DNA of 46,790 nucleotides from Telmatospirillum sp. J64-1 (GTDB lineage: Bacteria; Pseudomonadota; Alphaproteobacteria; Rhodospirillales; Magnetospirillaceae): NCBI RefSeq assembly GCF_006980715.1, contig NZ_SBHN01000002.1, positions 228,081 to 274,870 on the forward strand. Direction: 5' to 3'. The notes under the pieces are model-generated. The model made no database searches. It was given only the letters and a program-made list of their open reading frames with translations, and had not been told where the DNA came from. Below are positions 30,306-38,933 of the stretch, piece by piece; position 1 is the first letter of the stretch, and each line of letters starts with the position of its first letter. The translations under genes were made by a program, and so were the position numbers.

Positions 30306-30857
30306 ATGGCAACTTTCAGGGATCTTCTGAATAAACAGCACAACTATCTATCATCTGACTTCGGAGCTAATCACGGTGAGGTCGTCATTGACAGCCGGAA
30401 GGGAACTGTTCGTCCTCTAGGGGAGGAAGGAACTGCTCTTCATCTGGGCGAGGAGGTCAAATGCGTCGCGTTGGCCGACGTTTTCAAGGTCGGTCATTAC
30501 GTCAGCCTCGACTTGCACGGCACCGCAGAGAAGCGGCTGCGTTTCGTCGTTATTGGTATCAATCGCGATGGCTTGGATGCGGTCGCGTCGTCGGGGGAAC
30601 AGGGTTTCCTCCCCTGGGAGGCGATAGCATCCGCCCTGCGCTGGTCGCAGCAAGTTTACGTTGACGCGTTGAGCGAACTGAAGGATCTCAACGAGCAGGA
30701 CCGAGCGTTCGTCCAGGAAGAGATTGGCCGCCTCACCCATGAAATCCGCCAACATCATGTAATCGCATCGGAATTGTCCGAGCAATTGGACAGGTTGGAG
30801 AGCATCGGCAAACGCCCGTCGGGAAGCAGACCCTCCTCCTGGCTGCAAGGGGGATGA
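30306..30857 (+). CDS. Hypothetical protein, 183 aa
   Basis: ATG 30306; a moderately AT-rich leader. The first half looks beta-rich (GEVVIDSRKGTVRPLGEEGT, VKCVALADVFKVGHYVSLDL, LRFVVIGINRDGLDAVAS). The second half is a long charged helix likely to form a coiled coil (ELKDLNEQDRAFVQEEIGRL, ASELSEQLDRLESIG). No signal peptide or membrane segment. It lies just beyond the integrase remnant, so it may be a leftover of that element, but codon use is not obviously foreign. No family recognised. The gap 30054-30305 shows no convincing gene. Confidence 0.6.
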   Translation: MATFRDLLNKQHNYLSSDFGANHGEVVIDSRKGTVRPLGEEGTALHLGEEVKCVALADVFKVGHYVSLDLHGTAEKRLRFVVIGINRDGLDAVASSGEQGFLPWEAIASALRWSQQVYVDALSELKDLNEQDRAFVQEEIGRLTHEIRQHHVIASELSEQLDRLESIGKRPSGSRPSSWLQGG

Positions 30858-30971
30858 CCTCGTGAACATCGCAAGGGAAAGGTTCATAGGCCGAGGGGGA
30901 GGCGATCAGCGCCGCCGTGCGGACCGGCAATGGACAGTACCGGGCGACATCATTCTATTGGTGAGGGCGCG

Positions 30972-31136
30972 ATGGATCTTGCCATAGCTCTCGGCCTTTT
31001 TGCCTTCGCCATTGTCTTCGCAATTCAGGCGTTCGTCAGCTTACGTAAGCGTGTCACGGTCATGGGGCTGATGACCGCCATCACAGCCGCGTCGACAATG
31101 GCCTTTGGTCTGCTGATGCTCAGCGGGGGAATATAA
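30972..31136 (+). CDS. Small two-helix membrane protein, 54 aa
   Basis: Start ATG 30972 is preceded by GGTGAGGGCG; a longer frame from 30930 adds a polar stretch with no ribosome site. Two hydrophobic helices (LAIALGLFAFAIVFAIQAF and LMTAITAASTMAFGLLMLSG) are joined by a basic SLRKRVTV loop, which would place the loop in the cytoplasm. No family recognised. A downstream kinase gene is convergent. Confidence 0.6.
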   Translation: MDLAIALGLFAFAIVFAIQAFVSLRKRVTVMGLMTAITAASTMAFGLLMLSGGI

Positions 31137-31198
31137 GTTGGCTGTTCTTCATGGACAGCAGTTTCCCGTGAACAAGCTGAACATGGGCCAGAACAATA

Positions 31199-32293
31199 CT
31201 AAGGAGAAAGAGGAGCGCTAATCCTCACCGTCGTCCCTGGGCCGGTACGGGCATGCTCCAACGTACCGCCGGCCTGCCGCACCAACCCCCGCACCAGCTT
31301 GTAGCCCAGTGAATCCGTGGTGCCCTCGGGCATGCCCACCCCATCGTCAGAAACGGTCAATTCCAATGCATCGTCATGCAGGGAGAGGTCGACACGCACC
31401 CGACCGGCCCGTCGCCGGGGGAAGGCGTGTTTGACGGCATTGGTCACCAATTCCAAGGCAATGAGGGCAAGCGGCTGAGCTAGCTCTGGGGGCAAAAGAA
31501 CCCCCGGCGCAAGATGCGTCTCGACCACTATGGGCATCAACGGCGGAACCAAGTGAGGTACCATATCTTGAAGGACAGATCCTAAATCGATGGTCTTGGC
31601 ATTCTTGGTGCTCAACAGGTCGTAAATGCCAGCCATCGTTTCTAGCCGCTCCCGTGCATGCGATAGCGCATCAGAAACTTCACGGTTGTGGCTGTGAACC
31701 CCCTGCATTACCAACACCATTGCTGCCTGCATCAGAGCGTTCTTGACCCTGTGGTTAGTCTCGTCAACCAACAGTTCACGCTGCGCAACTTCCCGCACCA
31801 AACGAGCGTTTTCAATTAAAAGCTCCTGCACCCTTGCATTGGCGGAAGCGACTTCGGCACGATCGATGAAAGAGAGAAAGTGGTGCGCGGGGTACCCTTC
31901 ACTGTCCTGGACCAAAAACATCACCACGGTGGTCAATGTCGCTTTGCCGTCCTTGCGGCGGAGGGCAATCTCCAGGGGCCTTTCGTGGCCGTCATCAATG
32001 GCGCGTCGCAGTTCCTCAATCACCTGACATGCGCTTTCCTCGCACAGGTCTTCGACTGTATGCCCGACGACATCGCTTTCGGTATACCCGAAGAAGGACA
32101 GGAATGCCGCATTGGCAAAAAGGATGGGATCTCGAGCATCGCTCGCATCGGTGACGAGGATCGGGGTTCTGGTCAGTTGTGTCGCTGAAAAGAATGCTCC
32201 GCCTTCGCGGTGCAAGCGATCAAACTCAACCTTAGCCGCACTATCTCCGGGAAGGCTGGACCGTGTACGGCCCGCATTATTGCTGCTTGTCAA
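31199..32293 (-). CDS. PAS (LOV-like) sensor histidine kinase, HisKA_2 type, 364 aa
   Basis: Residues about 40-148 form a PAS domain close to LOV photoreceptors in its first half (TPILVTDASDARDPILFANA, AFLSFFGYTESDVVG). The photoactive NCRFLQG motif is replaced by HTVEDLC: the LOV cysteine position holds Val80, and a cysteine occurs four residues later. Next come the HisKA_2 phosphoacceptor (DETNHRVKNALMQ, His181) and an ATPase with ELVTNAVKHAF and VSDDGVGMP. The start is a TTG at 32293 with GGAG upstream; no ATG suits. No membrane segment, so it is cytosolic. Kinases of this group usually feed the general stress response or other regulators; the input signal is unknown. Confidence 0.85.
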   Translation of the reverse strand: MTSSNNAGRTRSSLPGDSAAKVEFDRLHREGGAFFSATQLTRTPILVTDASDARDPILFANAAFLSFFGYTESDVVGHTVEDLCEESACQVIEELRRAIDDGHERPLEIALRRKDGKATLTTVVMFLVQDSEGYPAHHFLSFIDRAEVASANARVQELLIENARLVREVAQRELLVDETNHRVKNALMQAAMVLVMQGVHSHNREVSDALSHARERLETMAGIYDLLSTKNAKTIDLGSVLQDMVPHLVPPLMPIVVETHLAPGVLLPPELAQPLALIALELVTNAVKHAFPRRRAGRVRVDLSLHDDALELTVSDDGVGMPEGTTDSLGYKLVRGLVRQAGGTLEHARTGPGTTVRISAPLSP

Positions 32294-32465
32294 CTACCGC
32301 TCCCACGCCACACGAGCACTACGGCTCAGGCTACATATGGAGCACAGGCAATCAAAGTCTATTTATCAATGACCGATACAGCGTAGCTAGCTCCTGACCT
32401 GCTCTGGAACTGCCGGATTTTCCCCCTAGCCCTTGATGCGGACCGGCCGTGGTGGTCAAACCTCC

Positions 32466-32840
32466 TCAGGATTCGGCTCCGGCCCTTTCCTGGAGCAGCG
32501 TGCGGATAAGGGCGAGGACCTGGTCCGGCGCATAGGGTTTCTGTACCACCGGGACATGGCGATAGGCCGGGTCGATGCCCGAGAGTCCGTAACCGGTTAT
32601 GAACATGAAGGGAATATTCCGCTGCGCCAGGAGATCGGCGACCGGATAGACCTTCTCGTCCCCCAGATTGACATCCAGGACGGCGGCCTCCGGCGTCTCT
32701 TTACCCAGGCTGGCGGAAGCCTGCGCGACCGATGCGAAGGGGCCGAGGACCGAATAGCCCTCCTCTTCCAGCGTATCGAGCAGAAGCATGGCGACGATCG
32801 CCTCGTCTTCCACGATCATGATTCTGGCTGCTTCGCCCAT
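32466..32840 (-). CDS. Single-domain response regulator, 124 aa
   Basis: A receiver domain without an output domain: the acidic pocket IMIVEDEAI (about 8-16), phosphoacceptor Asp56 in AAVLDVNLGDE, the switch residue in FMFITGYG and Lys101 in VVQKPYAPDQV are all present. The gene lies 26 bp downstream of the HWE kinase on the same strand, so the kinase is its probable phosphodonor. Such regulators pair with HWE kinases in many alphaproteobacteria. Confidence 0.92.
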   Translation of the reverse strand: MGEAARIMIVEDEAIVAMLLLDTLEEEGYSVLGPFASVAQASASLGKETPEAAVLDVNLGDEKVYPVADLLAQRNIPFMFITGYGLSGIDPAYRHVPVVQKPYAPDQVLALIRTLLQERAGAES

Positions 32841-32866
32841 GTCCAGTCCTTCGTGGATAAGCCGTC

Positions 32867-34672
32867 CTAGAGGGGCGCGCGGAGGGTATAGGTGACGCCC
32901 TCGAGACCGTATGCCAGCGAGGCATCGGCCTTCAGTTCATGCGCCACGCCCCATTCGAGCAGGCGGGTGCCGAAGCCTTTCCGTGCCGGCGGCCGGACCG
33001 GCGGTCCCCCTTGCTCCGTCCAGCGCCAGAAAAGGTGCCGCCTGCCCTCGCCGTCCTGCTCCACCTGCCAAACGATGGTCACCTTGCCGGCCGGAGACGA
33101 CAAGGCGCCGTATTTGGTGGCATTGGTGCTGAGCTCGTGAATGGTCATCGACAGGGACAGCGCCATCCTGGGCGACACGCGCAGGTCGGGTCCCTCGATC
33201 GTCAACTGGCCCAAGCCCGTATCGCCAAGCGCCTTGGCGGCGGTCATCACCACTTCCTGCAGGCTGGCGCTTTCCCAGTTCTCCTGGGTCAGCACGTCAT
33301 GGGCCTTGGACAAAGCCAGCAGGCGCCCCATGAAGCGCTGGCCGGGATCGCTGGCGAGGGTTCCCCGGAAGCATTGGATCGCCAGGGACTGCACCGTGGC
33401 CAGCGTATTCTTCACGCGGTGGTTCAACTCGTCGATCAGCAGCTTCTGGCGCGCGGCGGCCGCTTTGTGCGGGGAGATATCGATCAGCATGTTGACCGCG
33501 CCGATCAGCCGCCCTGAGCTGTCATGGAGGGGCGTGGGATAGGGAATGAAGGGAATGCGGGTGCCATCGGGCCGTTCGGCCACCGCCTCCATTCCCCGGA
33601 TCACCCGGTTCTCCTTCACGGCGATAGCCATGGGGCAATCCTCATGGGCCAGGGGGGTGCCATCGGGCCAATAGAGGCGCCAGGACCCGCACCATTCCGT
33701 CTTGCCCACTTCCGGACGGAAACCCCAGAATTCAGCGGCGGCCTCGTTGTAGAAGGTCACCCGTCCGGCCGCATCCGTGGTGTAGACGGCCGTGGGCAGG
33801 GCTTCCAGCAATTCCCGGAAATGCCGTTCCCGTTCGCGCAAAGCCGTCTCGTACTTCTTGCGCTCTGTAATATCCCGCGTGACCGCCAGTTGCGCCGTCT
33901 CGCCGTTCGGCATGCTCAGCCGGACGGCGGTCGTCTCCATGTGGCGCCGGGTGCCGCGCAGGCCGATGATGTCGAATTCCCAACTGCACCCATTGCCCTG
34001 GCAGACCTGCGCATGCTTCTCCAGCCAATGATCCAGATGCTCGGGCGCGATCAGGGCCGAGACGTGAGCCCCCAGCGCCTGCTCGGCACTCTCCGCCCCG
34101 ATCATCCTCAAGCCGGCCGGGTTCATCTGAAGAAGCGTGCCGTCCTGGGAAACGATCTTCACGCATTCCGGGGTGTTGTCGATCACCTTCCGCAGCAGCT
34201 CTTCGCTTTCCTGCAGCCTCTGCTCGGTCACCTTGCGAGAGGTGATGTCCTGGAAGGTGTTGATCGCCCCCAGGACCTGCCCCGTCTTGCTCCGGATGGG
34301 CTCGACATGGATCAGGACCCAAAGGCGCGTTCCATTGGGCTGCTCGATCTGCACTTCGAGGTTCCGCACCACCGCGCCGGTACGCAACACCTCGGCCACG
34401 GGCATATCCTCGAGGGTAAGCTGCGTGCCGTCGGCCCGCCAAGCCCGATAGGCCCCGCAGAAACGCTCGCTCTTATGGCCCACGTCAGGAGCGCGCCCCC
34501 AGATCTCGGCGGCCTTCTGATTGAAACGCTGGATCACCCCTTCCGCGTCACAGACGAAGACCCCGACCGGAAGAAGCTCCAAAATCGTATCGTCGATGCT
34601 GACGCCGCCAGACACCTCTCCTGCCTGAAGAGTGTCCGATGATCCGGGACGATTCGCGTTCACCACGCTCAA
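32867..34672 (-). CDS. Multi-PAS HWE-family sensor histidine kinase, 601 aa
   Basis: Three PAS modules come in order: about 25-145 (ILELLPVGVFVCDAEGVIQR), 150-270 (DNTPECVKIVSQDGTLLQMN) and 275-400 (ELLEALPTAVYTTDAAGRVT). The HWE transmitter follows, with LLIDELNHRVKNTLATVQSL (His about 416), MTIHELSTNATKYGAL, WRWTEQGGPPV (the W-x-E) and GFGTRLLEWGVAHEL. No membrane helices. The start is TTG 34672 with GGAGAG upstream; the ATG at 34677 runs straight into a stop. It forms an operon with the receiver protein. The signal is unknown. Confidence 0.92.
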   Translation of the reverse strand: MSVVNANRPGSSDTLQAGEVSGGVSIDDTILELLPVGVFVCDAEGVIQRFNQKAAEIWGRAPDVGHKSERFCGAYRAWRADGTQLTLEDMPVAEVLRTGAVVRNLEVQIEQPNGTRLWVLIHVEPIRSKTGQVLGAINTFQDITSRKVTEQRLQESEELLRKVIDNTPECVKIVSQDGTLLQMNPAGLRMIGAESAEQALGAHVSALIAPEHLDHWLEKHAQVCQGNGCSWEFDIIGLRGTRRHMETTAVRLSMPNGETAQLAVTRDITERKKYETALRERERHFRELLEALPTAVYTTDAAGRVTFYNEAAAEFWGFRPEVGKTEWCGSWRLYWPDGTPLAHEDCPMAIAVKENRVIRGMEAVAERPDGTRIPFIPYPTPLHDSSGRLIGAVNMLIDISPHKAAAARQKLLIDELNHRVKNTLATVQSLAIQCFRGTLASDPGQRFMGRLLALSKAHDVLTQENWESASLQEVVMTAAKALGDTGLGQLTIEGPDLRVSPRMALSLSMTIHELSTNATKYGALSSPAGKVTIVWQVEQDGEGRRHLFWRWTEQGGPPVRPPARKGFGTRLLEWGVAHELKADASLAYGLEGVTYTLRAPL

Positions 34673-35019
34673 GACATGCTCTCCGCAACTTCTCTATTGT
34701 TTGAGTACAGGATAATCAATCATCCCCTGCAATAAAAATATACCATTCTTATGGTGGAACAGAAAATTATCGACCCCCGGTCAATGGAGTACGCAGGGGG
34801 AGTGCAAGACTGGAGGAGAGGAGAAAAGGCACAACAATGGAAGGGACAAGATGACCTGGCCGTACGGAAGGCACTTTCTTTACAGGCTCTTTCAATCTGC
34901 AATTAAGGGAGGAGCATATCCTTCCTCCGTTCTCTTCCACACATGCGGGAAATCTGTCTTTCCGTCCCGGCGTTCTCCGCACCTCTGGAGGGAAAGAGAG
35001 GCTCTTCCCAAAAGATGAT

Positions 35020-35034
35020 GTTCTTGTTATGTTT
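35020..35034 (+). promoter_or_regulatory. Candidate LexA (SOS) box before dinB
   Basis: GTTC-N7-GTTT matches the alphaproteobacterial LexA consensus GTTC-N7-GTTC at seven of eight fixed positions and ends 26 bp before the dinB start. The rest of 34678-35060 shows no gene. Confidence 0.5.
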
Positions 35035-35060
35035 TCATCCTCACGATTGATGATCGAACC

Positions 35061-36242
35061 ATGCCCCAGCTCTGCCGCGACTGCCTGTCCCTCGAAGTTC
35101 AATCCGGCGCCGCCTGCCGGCATTGCGGTTCGGCCCGCCTGGTATGGCATGACGACCTGGCCACGCTGGCCATCGCCCATGTGGATTGCGATTCCTTTTA
35201 TGCCTCGGTGGAGAAGCGGGATAATCCGGCTTTGCGCGACAAGCCGCTGATCGTCGGCCATCCCGGCGGGCGCGGCGTGGTCACCACCGCCTGTTATATC
35301 GCCCGCCGCTTCGGCGCCCGTTCCGCCATGCCCATGTTCAAGGCGCTGGAACTCTGCCCCCAGGCCGTGGTGATCCCGCCGGACATGGAGAAATACCGCC
35401 GCGTCTCGTCCCAGATCAGGGCCATCTTCAACAGCACGACCGAGGTGATCGAGCCGGTTTCCCTGGACGAGGCCTATCTGGACCTCAGCCCGGCGGAACA
35501 TCTGTTCGACCGCGCCCCTGCCCTTTCCCTGGCCGAGATCGCCTTGCGCATCGAACGCGAGGTGGGCATCACCGTCTCGATCGGGCTGGCGGCCAACAAG
35601 TTCCTGGCGAAGCTGGCTTCGGACATGAACAAGCCGCGCGGCTTTTCCGTCATCGGCCCGCGCGAGGCCAAAACCCTGCTGGCGCCCATGTCGGTGCGAT
35701 GCATCCATGGCGTGGGCGAGGTGCTGGCCCGGCGCATGGCCGGGGCCGGGATCGAGACCATCGGGCAGTTGCAGAAGATGTCGGAAATGGAAATGGTGGC
35801 GCGCTGGGGGAGTTTCGGGCGGCGCCTGGCGCTTTACGTGCGCGGCGAGGACGACCGCAAGGTCACCCCCGACCGCCCCCGCAAGAGCGTCTCGGGCGAG
35901 ACCACCTTCCCGCGCAACCTGTCGCGGCGCGAAGACCTGGAACAGGCCCTCTGGCCGCTCTGCCGCAAGGTGGCCGAACGCATGGAGCGTGGCGGCGTGG
36001 CGGGGATGAGCGTCGTGCTGAAGCTGAAGACCGGCGACTTCGCCACCATCACCCGCAGCCACCGGCTGACGGCCCCGTCCCGCTCGGCCGAGGTCATGTT
36101 CCGCCACGCCCGCGCATTGCTGCGCCGCGAGGTGGACGGCCGCGCCTTCCGGCTGATCGGCATCGGCTTCACCGATCTCTGCGACGGCAAAAGCGCCGAT
36201 CAGCCCGACCTGTTCCAGTTCGCGGCGGAAAGAAAGCCTTGA
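35061..36242 (+). CDS. dinB: DNA polymerase IV (Y family), 393 aa
   Basis: Translesion polymerase DinB. Catalytic motifs are intact: AHVDCDSFYASVEK (Asp42, Asp44) and SLDEAYLDL (Asp136, Glu137), then GLAANKFLAKLASDMNKPRG and the HhH segment CIHGVGEVLARRM. The N-terminus carries a CxxC-N10-CxxC zinc-ribbon-like extension (Cys5, 8, 19, 22), found in some alphaproteobacterial DinB proteins and absent from E. coli. The C-terminus ends in QPDLFQF, a likely sliding-clamp-binding motif. A candidate LexA box lies 26 bp upstream. Confidence 0.96.
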   Translation: MPQLCRDCLSLEVQSGAACRHCGSARLVWHDDLATLAIAHVDCDSFYASVEKRDNPALRDKPLIVGHPGGRGVVTTACYIARRFGARSAMPMFKALELCPQAVVIPPDMEKYRRVSSQIRAIFNSTTEVIEPVSLDEAYLDLSPAEHLFDRAPALSLAEIALRIEREVGITVSIGLAANKFLAKLASDMNKPRGFSVIGPREAKTLLAPMSVRCIHGVGEVLARRMAGAGIETIGQLQKMSEMEMVARWGSFGRRLALYVRGEDDRKVTPDRPRKSVSGETTFPRNLSRREDLEQALWPLCRKVAERMERGGVAGMSVVLKLKTGDFATITRSHRLTAPSRSAEVMFRHARALLRREVDGRAFRLIGIGFTDLCDGKSADQPDLFQFAAERKP

Positions 36243-36269
36243 GGGAATGAACGTCCTGCCGTCCTCCTT

Positions 36270-36770
36270 TTATCCGAGCGCGGACAGGGCGGCGTCGTAA
36301 TCCGGCTCCTGCGACAATTCGGACACCAACTGGCGATGGATCACCTTGCCATCCGGGCCGATCACCACCACGGCGCGGGCCAGCAAACCGGCCAGCGGTC
36401 CGTCGGTGATCTTCACCCCGTAGCGCTGCCCGAAATCCTTGTCGCGCATGTCCGAGAGGGACAGCACCTTGTCCAGCCCCTCGGCGCCGCAGAAACGGGA
36501 ATGGGCGAAAGGCAGGTCGGCGGACACGCACAGCACCACCGTGTCCGGGCGCTTGGAGGCTTCTTCATTGAAGCGCCGTACCGAAGCCGCGCAGGTGGCG
36601 GTATCCACGCTGGGGAAGATGTTCAGGATGACGGCTTTCCCGGCGAAATCCTCCAAGCCCACATCCTGCAGATCGGTCTTGGTCAGGGAGAAAGCGGGCG
36701 GGGCCGCGCCCATGTCGGGCAACTCGCCAGAAGTGTGGAAGGTCTTCCCTTTCAGGGTGAATTCGGCCAT
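36270..36770 (-). CDS. tpx: Thiol peroxidase Tpx, 166 aa
   Basis: Atypical 2-Cys peroxiredoxin. ATG 36770 gives the usual length; a longer frame upstream is not supported. The peroxidatic Cys60 is in PSVDTATCAASVRRFNEEA and the resolving Cys94 in PFAHSRFCGAEGL; KGKTFHTSGELPD near the N-terminus is also typical. It reduces hydrogen peroxide and alkyl peroxides with thioredoxin. It converges on dinB with a 27-bp gap. Confidence 0.95.
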   Translation of the reverse strand: MAEFTLKGKTFHTSGELPDMGAAPPAFSLTKTDLQDVGLEDFAGKAVILNIFPSVDTATCAASVRRFNEEASKRPDTVVLCVSADLPFAHSRFCGAEGLDKVLSLSDMRDKDFGQRYGVKITDGPLAGLLARAVVVIGPDGKVIHRQLVSELSQEPDYDAALSALG

Positions 36771-36980
36771 GGAAGGCTCCGGGTCGTAAGTTGGATAGGT
36801 AGGACAGATGTGTTGTTCCCCTTTCGGCTTATCAAGATGCACTCTTCCGCCGCCTGAAATTCTTCCAGCCCTGAAAAATTCTTCCCCTTTCGTGACTTGG
36901 CTGAAGACGCCAGGCCGAAAGTGATGTTCAATCCGGCACGGCGCATAGCCCTGACTAGACTATTGAGAAGGAAACGTATC

Positions 36981-37172
36981 ATGCCGAAGAATATGGGGCC
37001 GACCGACCGCACGCTCCGGGTCGTCATCGGCCTGATCCTGATCTCGCTGGTCTTCATCGGCCCGCAGAGCCCGCTGGGCTGGATCGGCGTGATACCGCTG
37101 GCGACGGCTTTCCTGGGCTTCTGCCCGGCCTATGCCATCCTGGGCATCCGCACCTGCGGGGCGAAGGAATAA
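36981..37172 (+). CDS. DUF2892 (YgaP-like) inner membrane protein, 63 aa
   Basis: ATG 36981 follows GAGAAGGAAAC. KNMGPTDRTLRVVIGLILIS is the family hallmark, followed by two membrane helices (about 13-30 and 36-52) and FCPAYAILGIRTCG with two conserved cysteines. Proteins of this family are often linked to sulfur or rhodanese chemistry; the specific role is unknown. A terminator-like hairpin follows. Confidence 0.9.
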   Translation: MPKNMGPTDRTLRVVIGLILISLVFIGPQSPLGWIGVIPLATAFLGFCPAYAILGIRTCGAKE

Positions 37173-37182
37173 GATTGGAAGA

Positions 37183-37208
37183 GCGGCCCCGCCTCCCGGC
37201 GGGACCGC
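37183..37208. terminator. Terminator-like hairpin between convergent genes
   Basis: GCGG-C-CCCGCC, loop TCCC, GGCGGG-A-CCGC: ten paired bases with one internal mismatch, between the DUF2892 gene and the convergent reductase. No T-run. Confidence 0.45.
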
Positions 37209-37211
37209 CTG

Positions 37212-37748
37212 TCACGAAAGCGGAAGAAGCAGCCTTTCCGCATAGCCATCGGCCGCACATTCAAGAGCCTGGGCGTCGAGCTTGTTCGCCCCATAGAGCA
37301 GGAAGGGCTTGGACCATCTCAGTCCGCACCGGTTCGCCATCGCCTGCAAGGGCCGCAGAAGCTCCTCCAGCGGGAACAGATTGACGCCCCCAGGCGAATA
37401 GGCTTCCGGCACATTGCCCGCCGTCGCCCCCACCAGCAGCGCCCTCCCCTCCAGCTTCCGGCCTTCCGTCTCGTAATTGACGTAGAACATCCGGGTCAGC
37501 ACCGCATCCTGCCATGCCTTGAGCAAGGGAGGCGTCGAATACCAGTATACGGGAAACTGCAGCACGATCCGCCGGGCCGACAGCAACCGCCGGACTTCCT
37601 CACCGACATCGATGTCATGGGACGGATAGAGCGCCTGCATGTCCGTCACCTCGACGGACGGAAGAGCTGCCGCCGCTGCCGCCAATGCGCGATTCGCCCT
37701 GGAACGGGACAGGTCCGGGTGAAAGAGAAGAATTTGGGTTTCAGGCAT
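37212..37748 (-). CDS. NAD(P)H-dependent flavodoxin-like oxidoreductase, 178 aa
   Basis: Flavodoxin-fold quinone/FMN reductase of the MdaB/KefF type: ILLFHPDLSRSRANRAL at the FMN phosphate site, then VLQFPVYWYSTPPLLKAWQD and FYVNYETEGRKLEGRALLVG, and a LFPLEELLRPLQAMANRCG segment. ATG 37748 has AGGAGG five bases upstream; a GTG three bases earlier is too close. It reduces quinones or electrophiles with NAD(P)H. It is divergent from a LysR gene with which it shares an 84-bp gap, so the regulator probably controls it. Confidence 0.9.
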   Translation of the reverse strand: MPETQILLFHPDLSRSRANRALAAAAAALPSVEVTDMQALYPSHDIDVGEEVRRLLSARRIVLQFPVYWYSTPPLLKAWQDAVLTRMFYVNYETEGRKLEGRALLVGATAGNVPEAYSPGGVNLFPLEELLRPLQAMANRCGLRWSKPFLLYGANKLDAQALECAADGYAERLLLPLS

Positions 37749-37799
37749 CACATCCTCCTTTGTCTGCCCGGAGGATGAGCCGCCCCACTAAATCAATCC

Positions 37800-37830
37800 A
37801 ATGGATATTAAATATATGATATTATCCATT
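37800..37830. promoter_or_regulatory. LysR-type operator candidate between reductase and regulator
   Basis: AATGGATA (37800-37807) and TATCCATT (37823-37830) are perfect 8-bp arms 15 bp apart with an AT-rich middle, ending two bases before the LysR start. Fits an autoregulatory LysR site (T-N11-A class). Confidence 0.6.
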
Positions 37831-37832
37831 TC

Positions 37833-38732
37833 ATGAATTTAAGGACCATCGACCTGAACCTGCTGGTCATCCTCGACGCCTTGCTCGACGAGGCTCATGT
37901 CTCGCGCGCGGCCAACCGTCTGGGCCTGTCGCAACCGGCCACCTCCAGCGCCCTCGAACGCTGCCGCCATCTTTTCGGCGATTCCCTGCTGGAAAGAGGA
38001 AAAGGCGGAATGCGCCGCACGCCCAAGGCCGAAGCCTTGCGGGACCCATTGAAGAAATTGTTGTCGGAGGTGACTCTTCTGCTCGATCCTCCGCCTCTCG
38101 ACCTCAAGGATATCCGGCAGAGCGTACGGATCATCATGGCCGACCACCCGGCCACGGTCATTCTGTCCCCCCTGCACGAAGGCTTGGCGGAAACAGCGCC
38201 GGGCATCGATCTGGTGATCCAGCCCTGGCATGGAGCCTCGGCCGCCCTCGAAGCCCTCGGCAGGGGAACGGCCGACCTTGCCGTCTCCGTCTTTCCGGAA
38301 CTCGATCCCGCCTTCCGGCGCGTCACCTTGCTGCAGGAACATTATCTCGTCGCCATGCGCAAGGATCATCCGGCGGCGGCCCGTTTCGACCTGGAGAACT
38401 GGCTGTCCTATCCGCATGTCCTGGTTTCCGGGCGCGGCGATACACAAGGTGCGCTGGACGCGGAATTGCGCCGCCACGGCCGGACGCGCCGCGTCGGCAT
38501 CGTCGTTCCCAGCTTCCTGGCGGTGCCTCCCCTACTGGCCCAGTCGGACCTGATCGCCATGCTGCCAAGCCGCTGCCTTCCCGCCGGGGCGGAGACCACC
38601 TTCGCCATCTTCGAACCGCCCATTCCGGTCAAGGGCTTTCCCTTGCATCTGGCGTGGCATGTGCGGCGGGACCAGGACATGGCCGTGCAGCATGTCGCCG
38701 AACAGATCCGGCATTTGCTCGGCAAGAAATAA
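37833..38732 (+). CDS. LysR-family transcriptional regulator, 299 aa
   Basis: N-terminal winged HTH (LNLLVILDALLDEAHVSRAA, NRLGLSQPATSSALERCRHL, FGDSLLERGKGGMRRTPKAE) and a periplasmic-binding-like effector domain from about residue 88 (VRIIMADHPATVILSPLHEG). Length is normal and no part is missing. It resembles the NodD/SyrM-like subgroup that starts NLRTIDLNLLVILDAL. It is divergent from the flavodoxin-like reductase, whose expression it likely controls in response to a quinone or aromatic compound; the effector is inferred, not known. A strong bidirectional terminator follows. Confidence 0.93.
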   Translation: MNLRTIDLNLLVILDALLDEAHVSRAANRLGLSQPATSSALERCRHLFGDSLLERGKGGMRRTPKAEALRDPLKKLLSEVTLLLDPPPLDLKDIRQSVRIIMADHPATVILSPLHEGLAETAPGIDLVIQPWHGASAALEALGRGTADLAVSVFPELDPAFRRVTLLQEHYLVAMRKDHPAAARFDLENWLSYPHVLVSGRGDTQGALDAELRRHGRTRRVGIVVPSFLAVPPLLAQSDLIAMLPSRCLPAGAETTFAIFEPPIPVKGFPLHLAWHVRRDQDMAVQHVAEQIRHLLGKK

Positions 38733-38759
38733 GCGTAGCACGACAACAGAAGTGCAAAC

Positions 38760-38799
38760 AAAAAACCCTCGCAAGGCAAATACCTTGCGAGGGTTTTTT
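38760..38799. terminator. Bidirectional rho-independent terminator
   Basis: A perfect 17-bp stem, AAAAAACCCTCGCAAGG with CCTTGCGAGGGTTTTTT, 6-nt loop. It ends the LysR transcript on the plus strand and the tRNA-Lys transcript on the minus strand. Confidence 0.93.
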
Positions 38800-38874
38800 G
38801 GTGAGCGCGGCAGGATTCGAACCTGCGACCCGCTGATTAAAAGTCAGCTGCTCTACCAACTGAGCTACGCGCTC
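38799..38874 (-). tRNA. tRNA-Lys (anticodon TTT)
   Basis: Minus-strand cloverleaf: acceptor GAGCGCG with CGCGCTC, anticodon stem CTGA/TCAG region with loop CTTTTAA (anticodon TTT), T arm GCAGG-TTCGAAT-CCTGC, encoded A-CCA. The terminator starts at its last base. Confidence 0.95.
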
Positions 38875-38933
38875 TCAGTGGAGGGCCGCACCATAAGGAG
38901 ATGAGACCCTCTCGTCAACAGCAAAAAAACGCT

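Noticed and set aside
34767-36107. 446-codon minus-strand frame over dinB
   Set aside because: Antisense to a polymerase with all catalytic motifs intact; composition typical of a shadow frame.
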